Positions 46,884 to 58,560 of a stretch of DNA of 64,000 bases are shown piece by piece. A program made the translations under genes and the position numbers. The notes beneath the pieces are model-generated. The model did not search any database. It worked only from the letters and a program-made list of their open reading frames with translations, and was not told the DNA's origin. The DNA comes from Cordia subcordata. Its lineage: Eukaryota; Streptophyta; Magnoliopsida; Boraginales; Cordiaceae. The stretch lies in NCBI GenBank assembly GCA_028554755.1, contig JAPTOF010000003.1:20396501-20460500 (forward strand). Reading direction: 5' to 3'. Positions within the stretch are counted from its first letter, which is position 1, and each line of letters opens with the position of its first letter.

Positions 46884-47671
46884 CCAAAGTTTTCTTGTAG
46901 TATTTGTGTTGGCATATTAACGAAGGTGTGTCTGTGACTTCTTTTACTCTCCAGCTGTTCGTCAAATTGGTTGTCGGAAATCCAAATCTTTTTTGATCTT
47001 TTAGACCGTGCATGCTGGTGCCAAAGGACACACACCACACGATATAACACGTCCATAAAAGTGACTCACAAAAGCAAAGACTCTGCCTTTCGGAAACTCT
47101 TCCTTAATTATTAAATCAAATGATTTTATTGAGAGAGGTCTTCAAAGTGTAGAATCACAGCAGCATTAAGAGGGTATTTAGCTTGTCATAGGCAAATGCC
47201 AATTATTTGTAAATTATTTGAGGCTTTCCAAATGGGAACAATAAATTCTATTCCTTATAATAATTGGGAATTAGGATAATTTAAGCAATATAGACTATTT
47301 TCAATATTGAGTAAAATGTTAGGTTCAAATCCCGTGAGACACAAGAGGGTCAAGTTGGCGGTGAGAGATTTAAGAAAAGGGAAATGAAATCCCTCATTAG
47401 AATCGGACAGGCAAGTGCAAAAGCTGATGCCAAGATGCATACATTTTGAATTCTTGAGAATGCAGTTGACGCATTAAGCAGAAGACGAGTGAAATGCCAG
47501 CACAAAGTTTTGTTTTCAAATCCAGGAAGCTAAACTCGAAAAGCACATACGGAAGCAAACTGACGTTATATTGGAATCTATTAAGCTAGTAAAAGATAGA
47601 ACACACATTCATCTTGCTAGATAATGATATACAAAAAAGCTTCCGAAAGAAGCATAACAAGTGCTGAAAAT
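46884..47671. other. Duplicated flank between GDSL fragment and DRP4 B
   Basis: TGTTGGCATATTAACGAAGG and GACTTCTTTTACTC.CC.GCT match 17455-17525, and GAAGCAAACTGAC matches 18037. No independent gene. GGTTCAAATCCC near 47330 resembles a Pol III B box but no A box is placed upstream. Confidence 0.6.
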
Positions 47672-48734
47672 CTATTCAACATCGGTGACAATCCTATCCA
47701 TGATAATGGACACCACATCCTTCGACTCCTTGAGCAATTTGATGCTGTGTTGGAGCCTGCGGCGTTTCTCAGCAACCCCGGATGATTCTTCTAACATACG
47801 CTTGATCCCGCCACCATGAGGTGCCAATAAGTCACCAATAATCTCCTTTTCCATGTCTTTGTTCACCAGATTGTGTATGCTATATAGCAGATGCAGGGCC
47901 ATGCCATCCACCAATCTCTTCAGAACAATCTTCCAGTATGCTGTCAGTCTCATTTTCATGTCAAATGCTTGCTGCACAAAAGGCAAATGATTGCGAAGGT
48001 GCCCAACTGCAACTGAACCAAAGCCACTGTTTAGTCATTAACTCATTCCATTTTGTCACGTATTCAGAATTACAAGTATAATCGGTCAATTTCTCCATCT
48101 CAATGATTTCCTTCACCCATTCAATTGACTGCTCCATCTTCTTAGCAATAAGGTTTTGTGCAGCTCTTCTTGTTGCTGACTGAAGCTGTGGATAGTAAAC
48201 AGAATGATGCATCAAGATAGGTAAAATCACCCCCTCTATGTACCTCCATACTTTCTCCACAAATGCAACAGGTGTTGAAGATATCCCCTTGACCTTTCGC
48301 TGCAGCACAGTGAGAAAAGCAGTGCGAGGGAGGAAATTCGGCAAGCTGATTCCGGTGGTTTCCTCCAGCACCTTAATTTCTTCCATCAAGAAATCGTCTT
48401 TTGAATCGTTATCTACACATTTTGCCTGCAGATTACCAGAGAATTGGTTAAGCATTTCAGCCAACCTAGCTGTGCGGTGCATCTGCTTATCTTCAGGATA
48501 CTCATCAAACTCCCCTCTCACAAGAATTTTCCTCAGACTCTTTTGTGTTACCAAGTATACCTAAAAATGCTGTCACAGCTTCAGCAGTCGACGATAGATG
48601 GTTCGGCAACCTGTTGAGTTCAGATAGATTGGCAGAGAGCTTATCGTTGATTTTCTTGACAATGTCAGGAAAGCATTTTGATATAATGGTTGCCTGAATT
48701 TGGACCAGTTTTGAGCCAAAACTGGAAAGCCAAC
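47672..48734 (-). pseudogene. DRP4 (Mx-like) pseudogene B, C-terminal half
   Basis: Middle/stalk and GED-type effector region of the same gene as 57665-58560, cut apart by the Copia insertion. Readable blocks include KLVQIQATIISKCFPDIVKK, RLAEMLNQFSGNLQ, LPNFLPRTAFLTVLQRKVKG, EKVWRYIEGVILPILMHH, MEKLTDYTCNSEYVTKWNEL, then MKMRLTAYWKIVLKRLVDGM, HLLYSIHNLVNKDMEKEII and the end ...MDRIVTDVE with stop at 47672. Breaks: a one-base loss in the LAQ/KLV tract (about 48710), a two-base loss near 48537, and a deletion with frameshift near 48025. These show decay independent of the insertion. The family polymerises on membranes; this copy cannot make the protein. Confidence 0.88.
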
Positions 48735-49066
48735 TGTTGGGGAAAAATATGCAAACACGAAGAATACGAGAAGAAATAACGGACACAAGAATTACGTGGT
48801 TCGGCTTTAAAGCCTACGTCCACGAGTAGCAGAGAATAATTCTATTATTGATCACGAATACTACAAGGCTCTCACTTTAATTTCTCTCTCACACATAACA
48901 TAATGAGTATTGCCACATATTTATAGTGCAAAGGTTTCCTAAACCTATTAAGCAGAAAATGCAACTAATTAATTATGTGCTACAAAAGGTAACAAGCGAA
49001 TAAGGTAATATGCTAACAAGGAAATCTGCTATTCTTGTTGTCCAAGAATACGGGTCACATTCAACA
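48735..49066 (-). repeat. 3' LTR of Copia F
   Basis: Matches 57333-57664 along its whole length. A purine-rich AAGGTGGAGATT on minus just inside (49067-49085) is the likely polypurine tract. Confidence 0.93.
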
Positions 49067-49137
49067 AATCTCCACCTTGGCACGTATTCACCCCAATCAA
49101 TACACCATCATCCCTGCAGCCAATTGCCTCTAAGAGC

Positions 49138-51547
49138 TCAATGCTCCGCACCGCAAATAGCAATCAAGTCCAAGCAATGCTTAAACTTGCTGACTGAAAC
49201 CACCTTAGTCATCATATCTGTTGGATTCTCATGGGTAGATATCTTCTGCACTGATATGATTCCTTGTGATACAACATCTCTGATAAAATGATAGCTGATA
49301 TCAATGTGTTTAGTCCTCTCATGATACATTTGATTCTTCGTCAGATGGATTGCACTCTGGCTATCACAAAAGATCAGACTTGTATCTTGCTGCATCCAAG
49401 ATCACGAACCGTGCCTTGTAACCACATGGCCTCCTTCACGCTCGCAATTGCCATGTACTCCGCTTCAGTAGTCGACAATGCCACAGTAGACTATAATGTC
49501 GCTTTCCAACTGATAGCACATCCAGAGAGAGTAAACACGTAACCTATCAGAGATCTTCTCTTATCAAGGTCACCCGCAAAGTCTGAATCACAATAACCCA
49601 CCAATCTCGCGCAATCTCCAATCATCTTGCTAAATAGCAATCCTACATTCGCAGTGCCACCTAAATATCTCATTATCCATTTCACCGCTTCCCAGTGTGT
49701 TTTCCTAGGTGATGCCATATACCTCCTCACAACACTAACTGCATGTGAAATATCAGGACGAGTGCACACCATAGCATACATCAAGCTACCAACAGCACTC
49801 GAGTATGGAACATGAGACATATGCTCCACCTCCTTCTTGGTTTTAGGTGACAAATTTGCAGACAATTTGAAGTGAGCAACAAGCGGCACACTCACAGGCT
49901 TAGCTTTAAGCATCCCGAAACGCTCCAGCACCTTCTCAATATAACTCTGTTGAGACAAGAACAGCTTCCCAGCGTTTCTATATCTGTGAATCTCCATGCC
50001 AAGAATCTTCTTCGCTGCTCCAAGATCCTTCATCTCAAACTCATCACCTAGCTGCTTCTTTAATTCGTCGATTGTAGACATGCTCTTAGCAGCAATAAGC
50101 ATATCATCGACATACAACAACAAGTACACAAACAAACCATCTGGAAGCCTTTTGAGATACACACAGCTGTCATAGGCACTCCTTGTGTATCCAGCACCTA
50201 CCATGAATGTGTCAAATCTCTTATACCATTGCCGAGGTGACTGCTTCAACCCATACAAGGACTTCTTCAGTTTGCAAACATGATTCTCCTTACCAGGAAT
50301 TATATACCCCTCCGGTTGACTCATGTAAATTTGCTCTTCAAGATCACCATGCAAAAACGTCGTTTTCACATCTAGCTGCTCAAACTCTAAGTCATGAAGA
50401 GCAACCAAGGCAAGTAAAACCCTGATGGAACTATGCTTCACAACCGGAGAGAACACTTCGTTGAAGTCAACACCCTCCCTTTGTGTATAGCCTTTTGCCA
50501 CCAACCGTGCCTTGTATCGAGGACCTTCAACCCCTGGAGTACCTTCTTTTTTCTTGTAAACCCATTTGCAACTGACAACTCGCTGTCCCTTAGGCAATTC
50601 GACAAGCTCTCACATTTGATTCTTGTGAAGAGACTCAATCTCCTCACTCATGGCACCCACCCACTGAGCAGAATCTTTCCCAGATATGGCCTCTTTGTAT
50701 GAATTCGGCTCATGTCCTTCAATTGTTTCGGCAACAGTCAAAGCATAAGCAACAAGATCAGCGTATCCATACCTTTGAGGCTCTCTAATCTGTCTCCTTT
50801 CTCGCCCAGTGGCAATGCTGTACTTCTGTTGTTCAGGCACATTTTGATCATGTACCTCATTTGGTTGAGTCGGCTGAATTTGACTGCTACTATTGCTAGA
50901 TGGAACATTTGGAACACCAGCAGATACCTCTACTTGCTCTTTGACACCGTGGTCTAAACCAGCTACCGCTTTCTCCTTTTCTTGGTCTAATAAAGCAAAC
51001 TCATTGAATATGACATCCCTGCTGATGAGGAAACCTGGAGACTTTGGATCTGTGCACCACAACCTGTAACCTTTCCTCTTGGATGCATAGCCTAGAAATA
51101 TGCATTTCTTTGCCCTCGGCTCCAACTTGCCATCCTTCACGTGAGCGTATGCAGGGCAACCGCACACCCTCAATCGAGAGTAGTCAGCAGGCTTACCAAA
51201 CCATAACTCAAAAGGAGTTTTCAATTCAATAGCTTTGGATGGAGACCTATTCAACAAGTAGCATGCCATATTAACAGCTTCAGCCCAAAAGTCTTGACTC
51301 AAACCAGATTGGGAGAGCATACAACAAGCTCTTTCCACCAGAGTTCTATTCTTGCGTTCTGCAACTCCATTCTGTTGTGGTGTCCCTACACATGTGCGGT
51401 GTCTCACAATGCTATGTTTCCTGTAGAACTCATCAAACTCTTTATTGCAATATTCCAACCCATTGTCAGTCCTAAGATGCTTAATTTGTTTACCAGTCTG
51501 CTTCTCAATCAACGTCTTCCACACGACAAATTTTGGAAATGCCTCAT
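49138..51547 (-). pseudogene. Copia F polyprotein: integrase end, RT and RNase H
   Basis: On minus: integrase HLRTDNGLEYCNKEFDEFY, GTPQQNGVAERKNRTLVERA (the catalytic Glu is in ERKNR) and the C-terminal PSKAIELKTPFELWFGKP. Then RT with KARLVAKGYTQREGVDFNEV, QLDVKTTFLHGDLEEQIYM and the catalytic LLLYVDDMLIA, and RNase H with [29 protein letters not shown] and the end [10 protein letters not shown]. Stops occur at 50607-50609 (Trp to TGA before ELVELPKG) and near 49488 (Gln to TAG after WKATL). These point breaks leave it inactive, but the rest is nearly full length. Confidence 0.9.
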
Positions 51548-52851
51548 TGTTAGCTAAATATTCTTTATTGATTTTGATGATGAAAATATATATATGCATT
51601 TGACTAAACAGCTTCTTGTGAAATGAGAATATCATATGAAGCTTGGAAAATATGAAGATGTGCATAAAGGATCATTTGGAGAAGAGAAAAGTTGAGAAGG
51701 CATAAGGAGGAGAAGAGAAGACATAAGGGATACCGGACTTATTTTTTTCTTGCTCTTCTTGTGAAATGCCTTTATGTTGTATAGACTTGGCTCAAAACAA
51801 TTTTCCTTATCATTGCAAAATTTTTCTCAAGTATTGCACTTTTAAAAATATGCACAAATGTATTTGAATGCATATATTGAGTCAAACTGAGTTTTTGGGG
51901 TGTTTTCATTCACAACACGTGTTTACATATTTATACAAAATTACTTGGAGTTGTGAAAATACACTTGAGCTTGTTTTTTTAAAGAAATCTGGCTTTACTT
52001 CACATTCTAGAGTGGCCGGACCCCCAAGCCGGTCGACCGACTGACCTGGGTGTAGCCCGGCCTAATCAGAAAGTGAAAGTAAAAGCCGGACCCCCTAGCC
52101 GGTCGACCGGCTAAGGCGTCCGGCCTAGTCAGAGAGGGTGAAAGGCAAGCCGGACGACCAAGCCGGTCGACCGGCTGAACGGGGCTGTAATAAATGCACT
52201 AGCCGTTTCTTACCGTTCTGTCCGAATTTTTTCAATCCCCTTTCACCTACCAAATCCCTAACCATCAATCCTCTATAAATACACATTCAAATACAAGTTT
52301 TAATGAATTAAGTGAAGTGTGCTAAAGCTTTTATTATCATTCAATCCTTCTTGAGCCAATTCTTGCAATATTTTGAGCTTTCAAGAGCTTATCATTTTCT
52401 CTTCTTAAGGAAATTCTCAGATTCAAATTCTTGTTATACTTTGAATATCTACACACTTTGTGAGCTTAAATCATTGTGAGAAATATCCATTCTTAGCTTG
52501 TAAAGTGTGAGGAAATCCTATAGAGTGCAGCTCTTGGGTTCTTTGAAGAAAGACTTCAAAGAGGGTGTAAAATCTTGGTTTGTGCTTCACTAAATTTTGA
52601 AGAAGCATTCTAGTGGAAGTTCTTGAAGTCCTAAGGGGAGATTCCTTGGGCGGTGGACGTAGGCTTGGCCAAACCACCTAAAAATCGTTTGTCTCTCTTC
52701 TCTTTGCCTTTAAGTTCATTCTAATTATCTTGCCTATATTGTGTTTGATATATTGCTTGTTAGAGTTGTAAATTTACTGCAAATTTTAAAAACAAAACTT
52801 AGCATTTATACCTTAATTCACCCCCCCCCTCTTAAGATATTTGCACCCACA
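51548..52851 (+). mobile_element. Solo LTR E2 (SIRE-like Copia)
   Basis: TGTTAGCTAAATATTC to TTTGCACCCACA, flanked by a perfect TSD, CTCAT (51543-51547 and 52852-52856). Length 1304 bp, sense strand plus: TATA box CTATAAATAC at 52273, U5-type GGGCGGTGGACGTAGGC tract and the TTCACCCCCC...CTCTT end typical of SIRE/Maximus LTRs. Upstream of TATA are CCGGTCGACCGGC palindromes at 52097-52112 and 52161-52176, and a variant at 52027. It interrupts the F integrase between ...LKTKDE and NEAFPKF. Confidence 0.85.
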
Positions 52852-52856
52852 CTCAT

Positions 52857-52925
52857 CTTTAGTTTTCAAGAAGTAAACCCACACCATCCGAGAGTATGCA
52901 TCAATGAAAGTAATATAATACCTGG
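52857..52925 (-). pseudogene. Copia F integrase core segment between E2 and D3
   Basis: This 69-bp island translates on minus to RYYITFIDAYSRMVWVYFLK followed by TKDE. It is the stretch that is missing between the two larger coding blocks of F, and shows that E2 and D3 are separate insertions 70 bp apart. Confidence 0.85.
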
Positions 52926-54703
52926 TGATGTCTTCTTACGAGTGCAAGTTTTAAAAGACCCGCAAGCATACGGATCGTGCAATACAGTGTTTACGAGTGC
53001 GGGTGTCGAACCACAAGGAGGCGTGAATATCGTGAATGTATCCTATGCTTGGTGTCCTAAAAAAGCTAAAAAGAAAGATCTAAACTAAGTGTACTTTTTC
53101 TTGTGAAGGTTTGGATTGTCGGGAGCTCTAAGTAAATGAAAGAAAACTAAACTATGAATAAAAACAAAAAGGGAAGCAGGTTGATTAAGAAGAAACTAAC
53201 AATTGGAAAGGAATTAGGGTGACTTGGACTTATGAATGGGTAACTCCATACTCAAATGCTATGGGATTAAGGGATGATGGCTAACTATCAAAAGTGCTCT
53301 TAACTAGGTTGTTAGTTAATGTCCTGATTTCCCCCTAGGACTCGGTGCGGGTCCGTCCCTAGGCGACGTCTCCTAGAGCTACGGCGTGGTCCTTATGACC
53401 TAGGGCCTTAAGAGGGACTAACTAACTTCCTAGGTGGCTTAGAATGAACCTACCCTAGTACCTAAACCGTTGGCTGGGTTTAAAGCCAAGACCTAGTGTT
53501 GCTAAGGCCGACTAAATCTATCCTGAAACCTATTGGCTGGATTTAAAGCCAAAGGAAACTCGACCTAGATTAGCCCTAAATTATACTTCGTCATTCTAAG
53601 ATCACTACAGCAGGATTTGACTAACATTCATACACATGTGATATTGAAATTATGCTTGTTACTAGGCATGCAAATACGCATATAGACATGAATAAAAGCA
53701 CTACCCACTTCATAACATCCATGTATAACACATAGACATGAGTACAGCATGGATTAGATGTGTTTAGTAACAAACAAACTTCAATTAATATATATGTACT
53801 CATCTAGGTATTTTATCAAACACATAGACATGAATGAAAGAGCACCCAATTAAACAAAACAAATCAAAACATATATATATATATATATATATATATTCAG
53901 CCATCATATCCCATATCATAAGAGTATAAAATTAACCCATTACATAAGTTTAATCACCCTATACAAGCCTACTCAGACATAATAGAAAATAGAATGAAAG
54001 AGATATAACGAAACTCCCCTTTCATCCTAGCGATTTTAGAACACAGCTTGTAAACAATCTCGATTCCAAAGCGTTTGAATCCTCCAACGAAGCTTGGTTC
54101 TTCGTGAAAAGTATGTGAAAGGGTGTGTGAGGCGGCTAGGGAATAGGGTTAAGTGAGTGTGAGAATAGGTGTGAAATGTGTGTAAAAACTCTCCCCTTTT
54201 TCTGCTCCGCATCGGGCTTTATTTATAGATTCCCGCATAGCCGGTCGACCGTCTAGGTCGACCGGCCTCTGGAGTACTCGACCGACTTTCTTCAAGGGCT
54301 CTCTGGAGTGGCCGGTCGACCGGCTCTTAAAGGGGGGTCGTCCGGCTTTTCGACGAAGCTCTCTGGAGTGGCCGGTCGACCGGCTATTCTTCCTTAGCGT
54401 CCGGCTGACTTCCTTCATCCAATTTTTCGTCATTTCGGCCTTTAGTCTTCTCCCTCAGACCCGTGCATGTCCTATCTTCATCACCTTTCATTGTTCAATC
54501 TTTATCTTAACCCAAAGTCACCTAAATCATTGAAAATAAGCTATTAGTGTAGCATTTTATCTCTTAAACTCAATATGCACATTTATTCACACTTAAGCCT
54601 ATTCCTATCAAAAGTACTACACTAATGCATCATTATAAGCATTCAACACCTCTAAAGTATAAGTAAAGGGCGATGCAAACACACACCAAATCACAACTCA
54701 TCA
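52926..54703 (-). mobile_element. Solo LTR D3 (diverged family D member)
   Basis: TGATGTCTTCTTACG to CAACTCATCA, flanked by the TSD CCTGG (52921-52925 and 54704-54708). Length 1778 bp. It shares with D1/D2 the CCCGCAAGC...CGGGT end, the TCCGTCCCTAGG and ACGGCGTGGTCCTTATGA tracts, the ACACATAGACATG repeats and the ordered palindromes (54239-54254, 54310-54325, 54370-54385). TATA box TCTATAAATAAAG on minus at 54221-54233. Its divergence from D1/D2 makes it a subfamily. (AT)n at about 53872-53897. Confidence 0.85.
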
Positions 54704-54708
54704 CCTGG

Positions 54709-56194
54709 CACCTTTCTTGGAAGGGATTTTATTAGGACCCCAAAGATCAGAATGAATATAATCAAGTGTACCTTTGGTGTTCTCCTACCCCTTGCTGAAC
54801 TTCACCCTGGTTTGCTTTCCAAAGACACAATGCTCGCAGAATTCAAGCTTTCCAGTTCTTTGTCCACAAAGCAAATCTCTCTTACTCAGCTCAGTCAGTC
54901 CCCTCTCGCTCATATGGCCCAACCTTTTGTGCCATAATTGCGTAGTGTCATTATCACTCTCCTCGGATGTAACAGCTGCAACACCTGTAACTGTACTACC
55001 TTGAAGGACGTATAGGCCGCCAGTCAAATTCCTTTTCAAAAGCACAATTGCACCTTTGGTCACCTTTAAGACACCATTCTCATTTCGAAATTTGTATCCA
55101 TGAGAATCCAAACGCCCAAGAGAAATCAAGTTTTTCTTCAGCTCCGGTACATGCCAACACTCGATAGATCTTGTAATACCATCAAACATCTTGATATTTA
55201 CGATGCCTATTCCCTCCACCTTCAACGAAAAATCATTGCCTAGAAAGACTTTCCCTTCTCTTTTGGAATAAGAAGAGAACCAGTCGTGCCTAGGACATAT
55301 ATGGAACGTTGCACCAGTATCAACATTCCATTGATTATGCCACTGTGATCCACTCACAGTCAAAACTTCCCCGGTACTACTCGAGTTATCTCCATCACTG
55401 TCAGCACTCTCCACCACATTAGCTGAATTCTCCACCTTTTTCTTTCCCTTTTTCAGTTTTGGACATTCTTTTTTAATGTGACCCTTTTCACCACACTCGA
55501 AATAGCGTAGCTTCCTTGCTCTTAATTTTGACCTTGACTTGCTTTTCTTTCTACCCGAAGATCCCCTTCTATTCTCCGATCTCCCTCTACTCACTAAACC
55601 TTGCCCATGAACTTCTTCCCTATGTCCCGGAATATATGTTTGAAGATCCTTCGATTTTAATGAAGTAATCACATCTTCAAAGGTAATTTTATTCCTCCCG
55701 TACAACATAGTGTCCACAAAGTTCATATATGAAGGCGGTAAGGAGCATAATACGATCATAGCTTGATCTTCATCATCAATTTTAACACCCACATCCTTCA
55801 AAGCAATAAAACAAGAGGTAAACTCATCAAGGTGTTGTTTTAGTGACGTACCTTCTTTCATTCTAAGATGATACAATCGCTTCTTCAAGTAGAGGCGATT
55901 GGTGAGAGATTTAGTTGCATACAATTCCACCAAAGTATTCCAAGCCTCAACTGCTGTCGTCTTCTCAGCAATCTCCAGCAATACTTCATTTGTCACGGAC
56001 ATATGTATTGCACTCAAGGCTTTCGCTTCGAGTTCTTCTCTCACTGCTGGTTCCGTCTTTTCCGGGATCACTTCTTCAATGACTTTCCAAAGTCCTTGCA
56101 TTGTCATAAATGCCTTGAATCTGATCCTCTAAAGACTGAAACTCATTCTCCCATCAAACTTCTCAATTTCAAACTTTCCACCTGTGGAAGACAT
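54709..56194 (-). pseudogene. Copia F polyprotein: gag, protease and start of integrase
   Basis: On minus it begins at 56194 with MSSTGGKFEIEKFDG; a stop follows at once where Trp is usual (SFSL*RI). The next Met starts the long frame at 56107: QGLWKVIEEVIP, AWNTLVELYATKSLTNRLYL and LCSLPPSYMNFVDTMLYG (gag). The zinc knuckle is ECGEKGHIKKEC, whose first Cys reads Tyr (YFEC), so one ligand is lost. The protease tract is WNVDTGATFHIC and the pre-integrase LWHKRLGHMSERGLTELSK with FCEHCVFGKQ. It ends at GTLDYIHSDLWGPNK, in the integrase core before D3. Confidence 0.88.
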
Positions 56195-56220
56195 CTTCGT
56201 TTGTACAAAACTCACACTTT

Positions 56221-56520
56221 GGGATGGAATTTGGCTCAATGGATTGCAAAAACGGATTCAGCACGTCGAAAAACCTTAGGAACACCCCTGGTCAACTTTG
56301 GTCAACACCGGTCAAAGTCAAACCTGTTGGTCAAAGTCAACACCATCCCTAAACACATACTTCGGAGCAGAATCTGGAAAAACAGAGCCCAAAAACGGAC
56401 TCAGCACGTCGAAAAACGTGGGGTAAGGCTTTGGTCAAACCGGTCAACCCTTGGTCAATGGTCAACAGTCAAAGTCAAACCCGATCAACCCTGGTCAACG
56501 CTGGTCAAAGGTCAAATCAG
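56221..56520 (-). promoter_or_regulatory. TTGACC (W-box-like) cluster in the Copia F leader
   Basis: Between the primer site and gag, the minus (sense) strand carries about eleven TTGACC hexamers within about 245 bp (plus-strand GGTCAA, roughly 56279-56513). TTGAC(C/T) is the W-box bound by WRKY factors. Whether it is functional here is inference. A poly-T run follows at about 56521. Confidence 0.5.
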
Positions 56521-57315
56521 TTTTTTTTTTTTTTTTTGTTTCCTGGAATAGGCCCAATCCAAATTAAAAATTTGCCCCCCTTTTTTTCCTCTTAGACTAA
56601 AAGCCCAAGCCCAAAAAGGTTTTTTTTTTTTTAATAGAAACTAGCCAAGCCCAAAAAATTAACCCAGAACCCGGTCCAACCCCTAGCCTTCTACCCAAAC
56701 CCAAAACCAGAACCTGACCCAAAAAATAAAACCAAATACCCATGGGTTGTGTCTTTTTCACCCAATTTTCAACCCAACCAAGAAGCTTGACCCGCCCAGT
56801 CAAAATTCTCACCACTGGCCACCAAACTTAACGCTGAGCAAGCCAAAATGATCCTTGTGCAACGTAGACCTCGCTGGTGGCAAGCAATCTCCGATTTACT
56901 GCTGGAAAAGCTCCTTCTCCGTCAAGTTAGAAACTCGTGACTTCGAGCTACGATAGCTCGTGCACGGGGCATCCAAACAACAATGTCAATGGTACTAGAA
57001 TATTCTCCACACCACCGCGACCTACGCAGCACCCTTTATGCGCCCATAAAACTCACGAAAAGTCCTCCCGTCGTCACCTCGGGATCTCAAACTTCGACCC
57101 TTCATCGCCGTTGATTTTGTCCACCAAATGTGACGCGAACGCTACCGTTAGATTCCTTGTGCAAAGCCGAAACAAATGGTACCTTCCGCGTTCAGTTTTG
57201 TCTCTCCGATGAAGGGATTTGTACGAGGCACAAAACGGGTTTCTTAAGGCACTGTTTGGTTGAGCTTTAATTGAGTTTTGGTGTTTTTTTTCCCTCAAGC
57301 AGCGGATTAATACCT
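56521..57315 (-). other. Rest of the Copia F leader
   Basis: A long untranslated leader with GGGTTGGG-type G-rich tracts on the sense strand near 56590-56790 and no coding similarity. Such a leader also characterises elements 1 and 2. Confidence 0.6.
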
Positions 57316-57317
57316 AA

Positions 57318-57329
57318 GCTCTGATACCA
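57318..57329 (-). other. Primer-binding site of Copia F
   Basis: The minus strand reads TGGTATCAGAGC, the canonical plant initiator tRNA-Met site, three bases inside the 5' LTR. Confidence 0.9.
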
Positions 57330-57332
57330 GTT

Positions 57333-57664
57333 TGTTGGAGAAAAACATGCAAACACGAAAAATACGAGAAGAAATAACGGACACAAGAATTACGTGGTTC
57401 GACTTTAAAGCCTACGTCCACGGACAGCAGAGAATAATTCTATTATTGAACACGAATATTACAAGTCTCTCACTTTAGTTTCCCTCTCACACATAACATA
57501 ATGAGTATTGCCACATATTTATAGTGCAAAGGTTTCCTAAACCTATTAAGCAGAAAATGCAACTAATTAATTATGTGCTACAAAAGGTAACAAGCGAATA
57601 AGGTAATATGCTAACAAAGAAATCTGCTATTCTTGTTGCCCAAGAATACGGGCCACATTCAACA
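57333..57664 (-). repeat. 5' LTR of Copia F
   Basis: TGTTGGAGAAAAACATGC to ATTCAACA, followed by TSD CCAAC. ATTTATAGTG near 57513 lies in the right place for a TATA-like element but orientation was not settled. Confidence 0.93.
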
Positions 57665-58560
57665 CCAACAATAGATTTGCTTATTTTAGATAATTGGGGA
57701 TGAGATTCGAACCACCTCGCTTCTTCCTGTGGCGCTTATTCATAAGATTCATCCCCAATTCGATTCCTCACGTAGACATAACCAAGACCGATATTAACAT
57801 CATCAGCAGAAACCTTCTTGAGGAGGCCTTCAGGTGCTTTATCAGACTTGGTAACAACAGCAAGAGTTCTTTCACCTTTCCTATCCACCTTCTGAGACAT
57901 CCTAATTGATTCACATATGGAGAAATCAACTGCAGCGGATAAAACATTGAGTATAATACTCTCTTCAGGGGTGATATACTCCATGATAATCGCTGAAACC
58001 TGCTCATAAATATCTTCAGGCTGGCCGTCAACAGGCACCCTAGTGATTCCAAGCAAATCAAACGTGGTGAGATTAGGAACTCTATTCTTTTTCACAATCA
58101 ATGTAAGTGGAGTGTTTGATATTCCTTTCCCAGTACCTGCAACTTCATTAGTCGCAAGATTAATGGCGGTTGCGATGTTGTGTTCATTCGTGGCCACACT
58201 TTTCCCATTGAATTCCAAATAAAGTTCTGGTTCAGGACTCTGATAAGTCTGGAGCCTCACAATCAAAGGAACTCTGGTGCAAATGCCTTGCACTCTCGGA
58301 AGGTTAATGCCTGCCAATGATTCAAGGACACTAGACTTGCCAGATGATTGATCTCCAACAACAATAATCGTAGGCAATTGAATACCTTCTTGCATGATCT
58401 TGAGGTGGCGTAGCTTGTCCACGCAATCAAGAAAGGGAGCAATTTTTTTCATTATAGGAAGACACAATCGAGGAGGGGGGGGCATGAACAGCAAGTGGTG
58501 CTGCTGCATTCTGAACAACTACAAGGCCCCCTTCACCAACACTGAAAGGTGCTGCTTCGC
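57665..58560 (-). pseudogene. DRP4 (Mx-like) pseudogene B, GTPase half
   Basis: On minus, the G domain is nearly continuous: FLDCVDKLRHLKIMQEGIQL, IIVVGDQSSGKSSVLESLAG (intact P-loop), ICTRVPLIVRLQ (switch I Thr), DLLGITRVPVDGQPEDI (G3, normally DLPG) and VVTKSDKAPEGLL (G4). It ends at SYE then TAA (57736-57738), where Gln-type sequence is expected, and the frame then continues as EEARWFESHPQLSKI up to the Copia insertion. An extra A in the GAAAAAAATTG run near 58444 throws the N-terminal part (SVGEGG...) out of frame. With the C-terminal half it makes a full-length single-exon DRP4 gene that is clearly dead. DRP4 proteins lack a PH domain, as here. Confidence 0.88.

Larger units (their letters stand above)
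48735..57664 (-). mobile_element. Ty1/Copia retrotransposon F, nested in DRP4 B
   Basis: LTRs of 332 bp (48735-49066 and 57333-57664) start TGTTGG and end ATTCAACA. The TSD is CCAAC (48730-48734 and 57665-57669), and the disrupted DRP4 reading continues across it. The primer site TGGTATCAGAGC is on minus at 57318-57329. Between them lie gag, protease, integrase, RT and RNase H in Copia order. Two solo LTRs sit inside: E2 (51548-52851) and D3 (52926-54703). Without them F is about 5.84 kb. By eye the LTRs differ at about 15 of 332 positions, mostly transitions. The polyprotein style (MSSTGGKFEIEKFDG start, VDTGATFHI, long leader) is Tork/Tnt1-like. Confidence 0.93.

Noticed and set aside
47310..47350. 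GGTTCAAATCCC, like a tRNA/SINE B box
   Set aside because: No A box or cloverleaf could be placed upstream, and no poly-A or TSD was seen.
55868..56551. Plus-strand 227-codon frame
   Set aside because: It is antisense to Copia F gag and its leader; the minus strand carries the recognisable domains.
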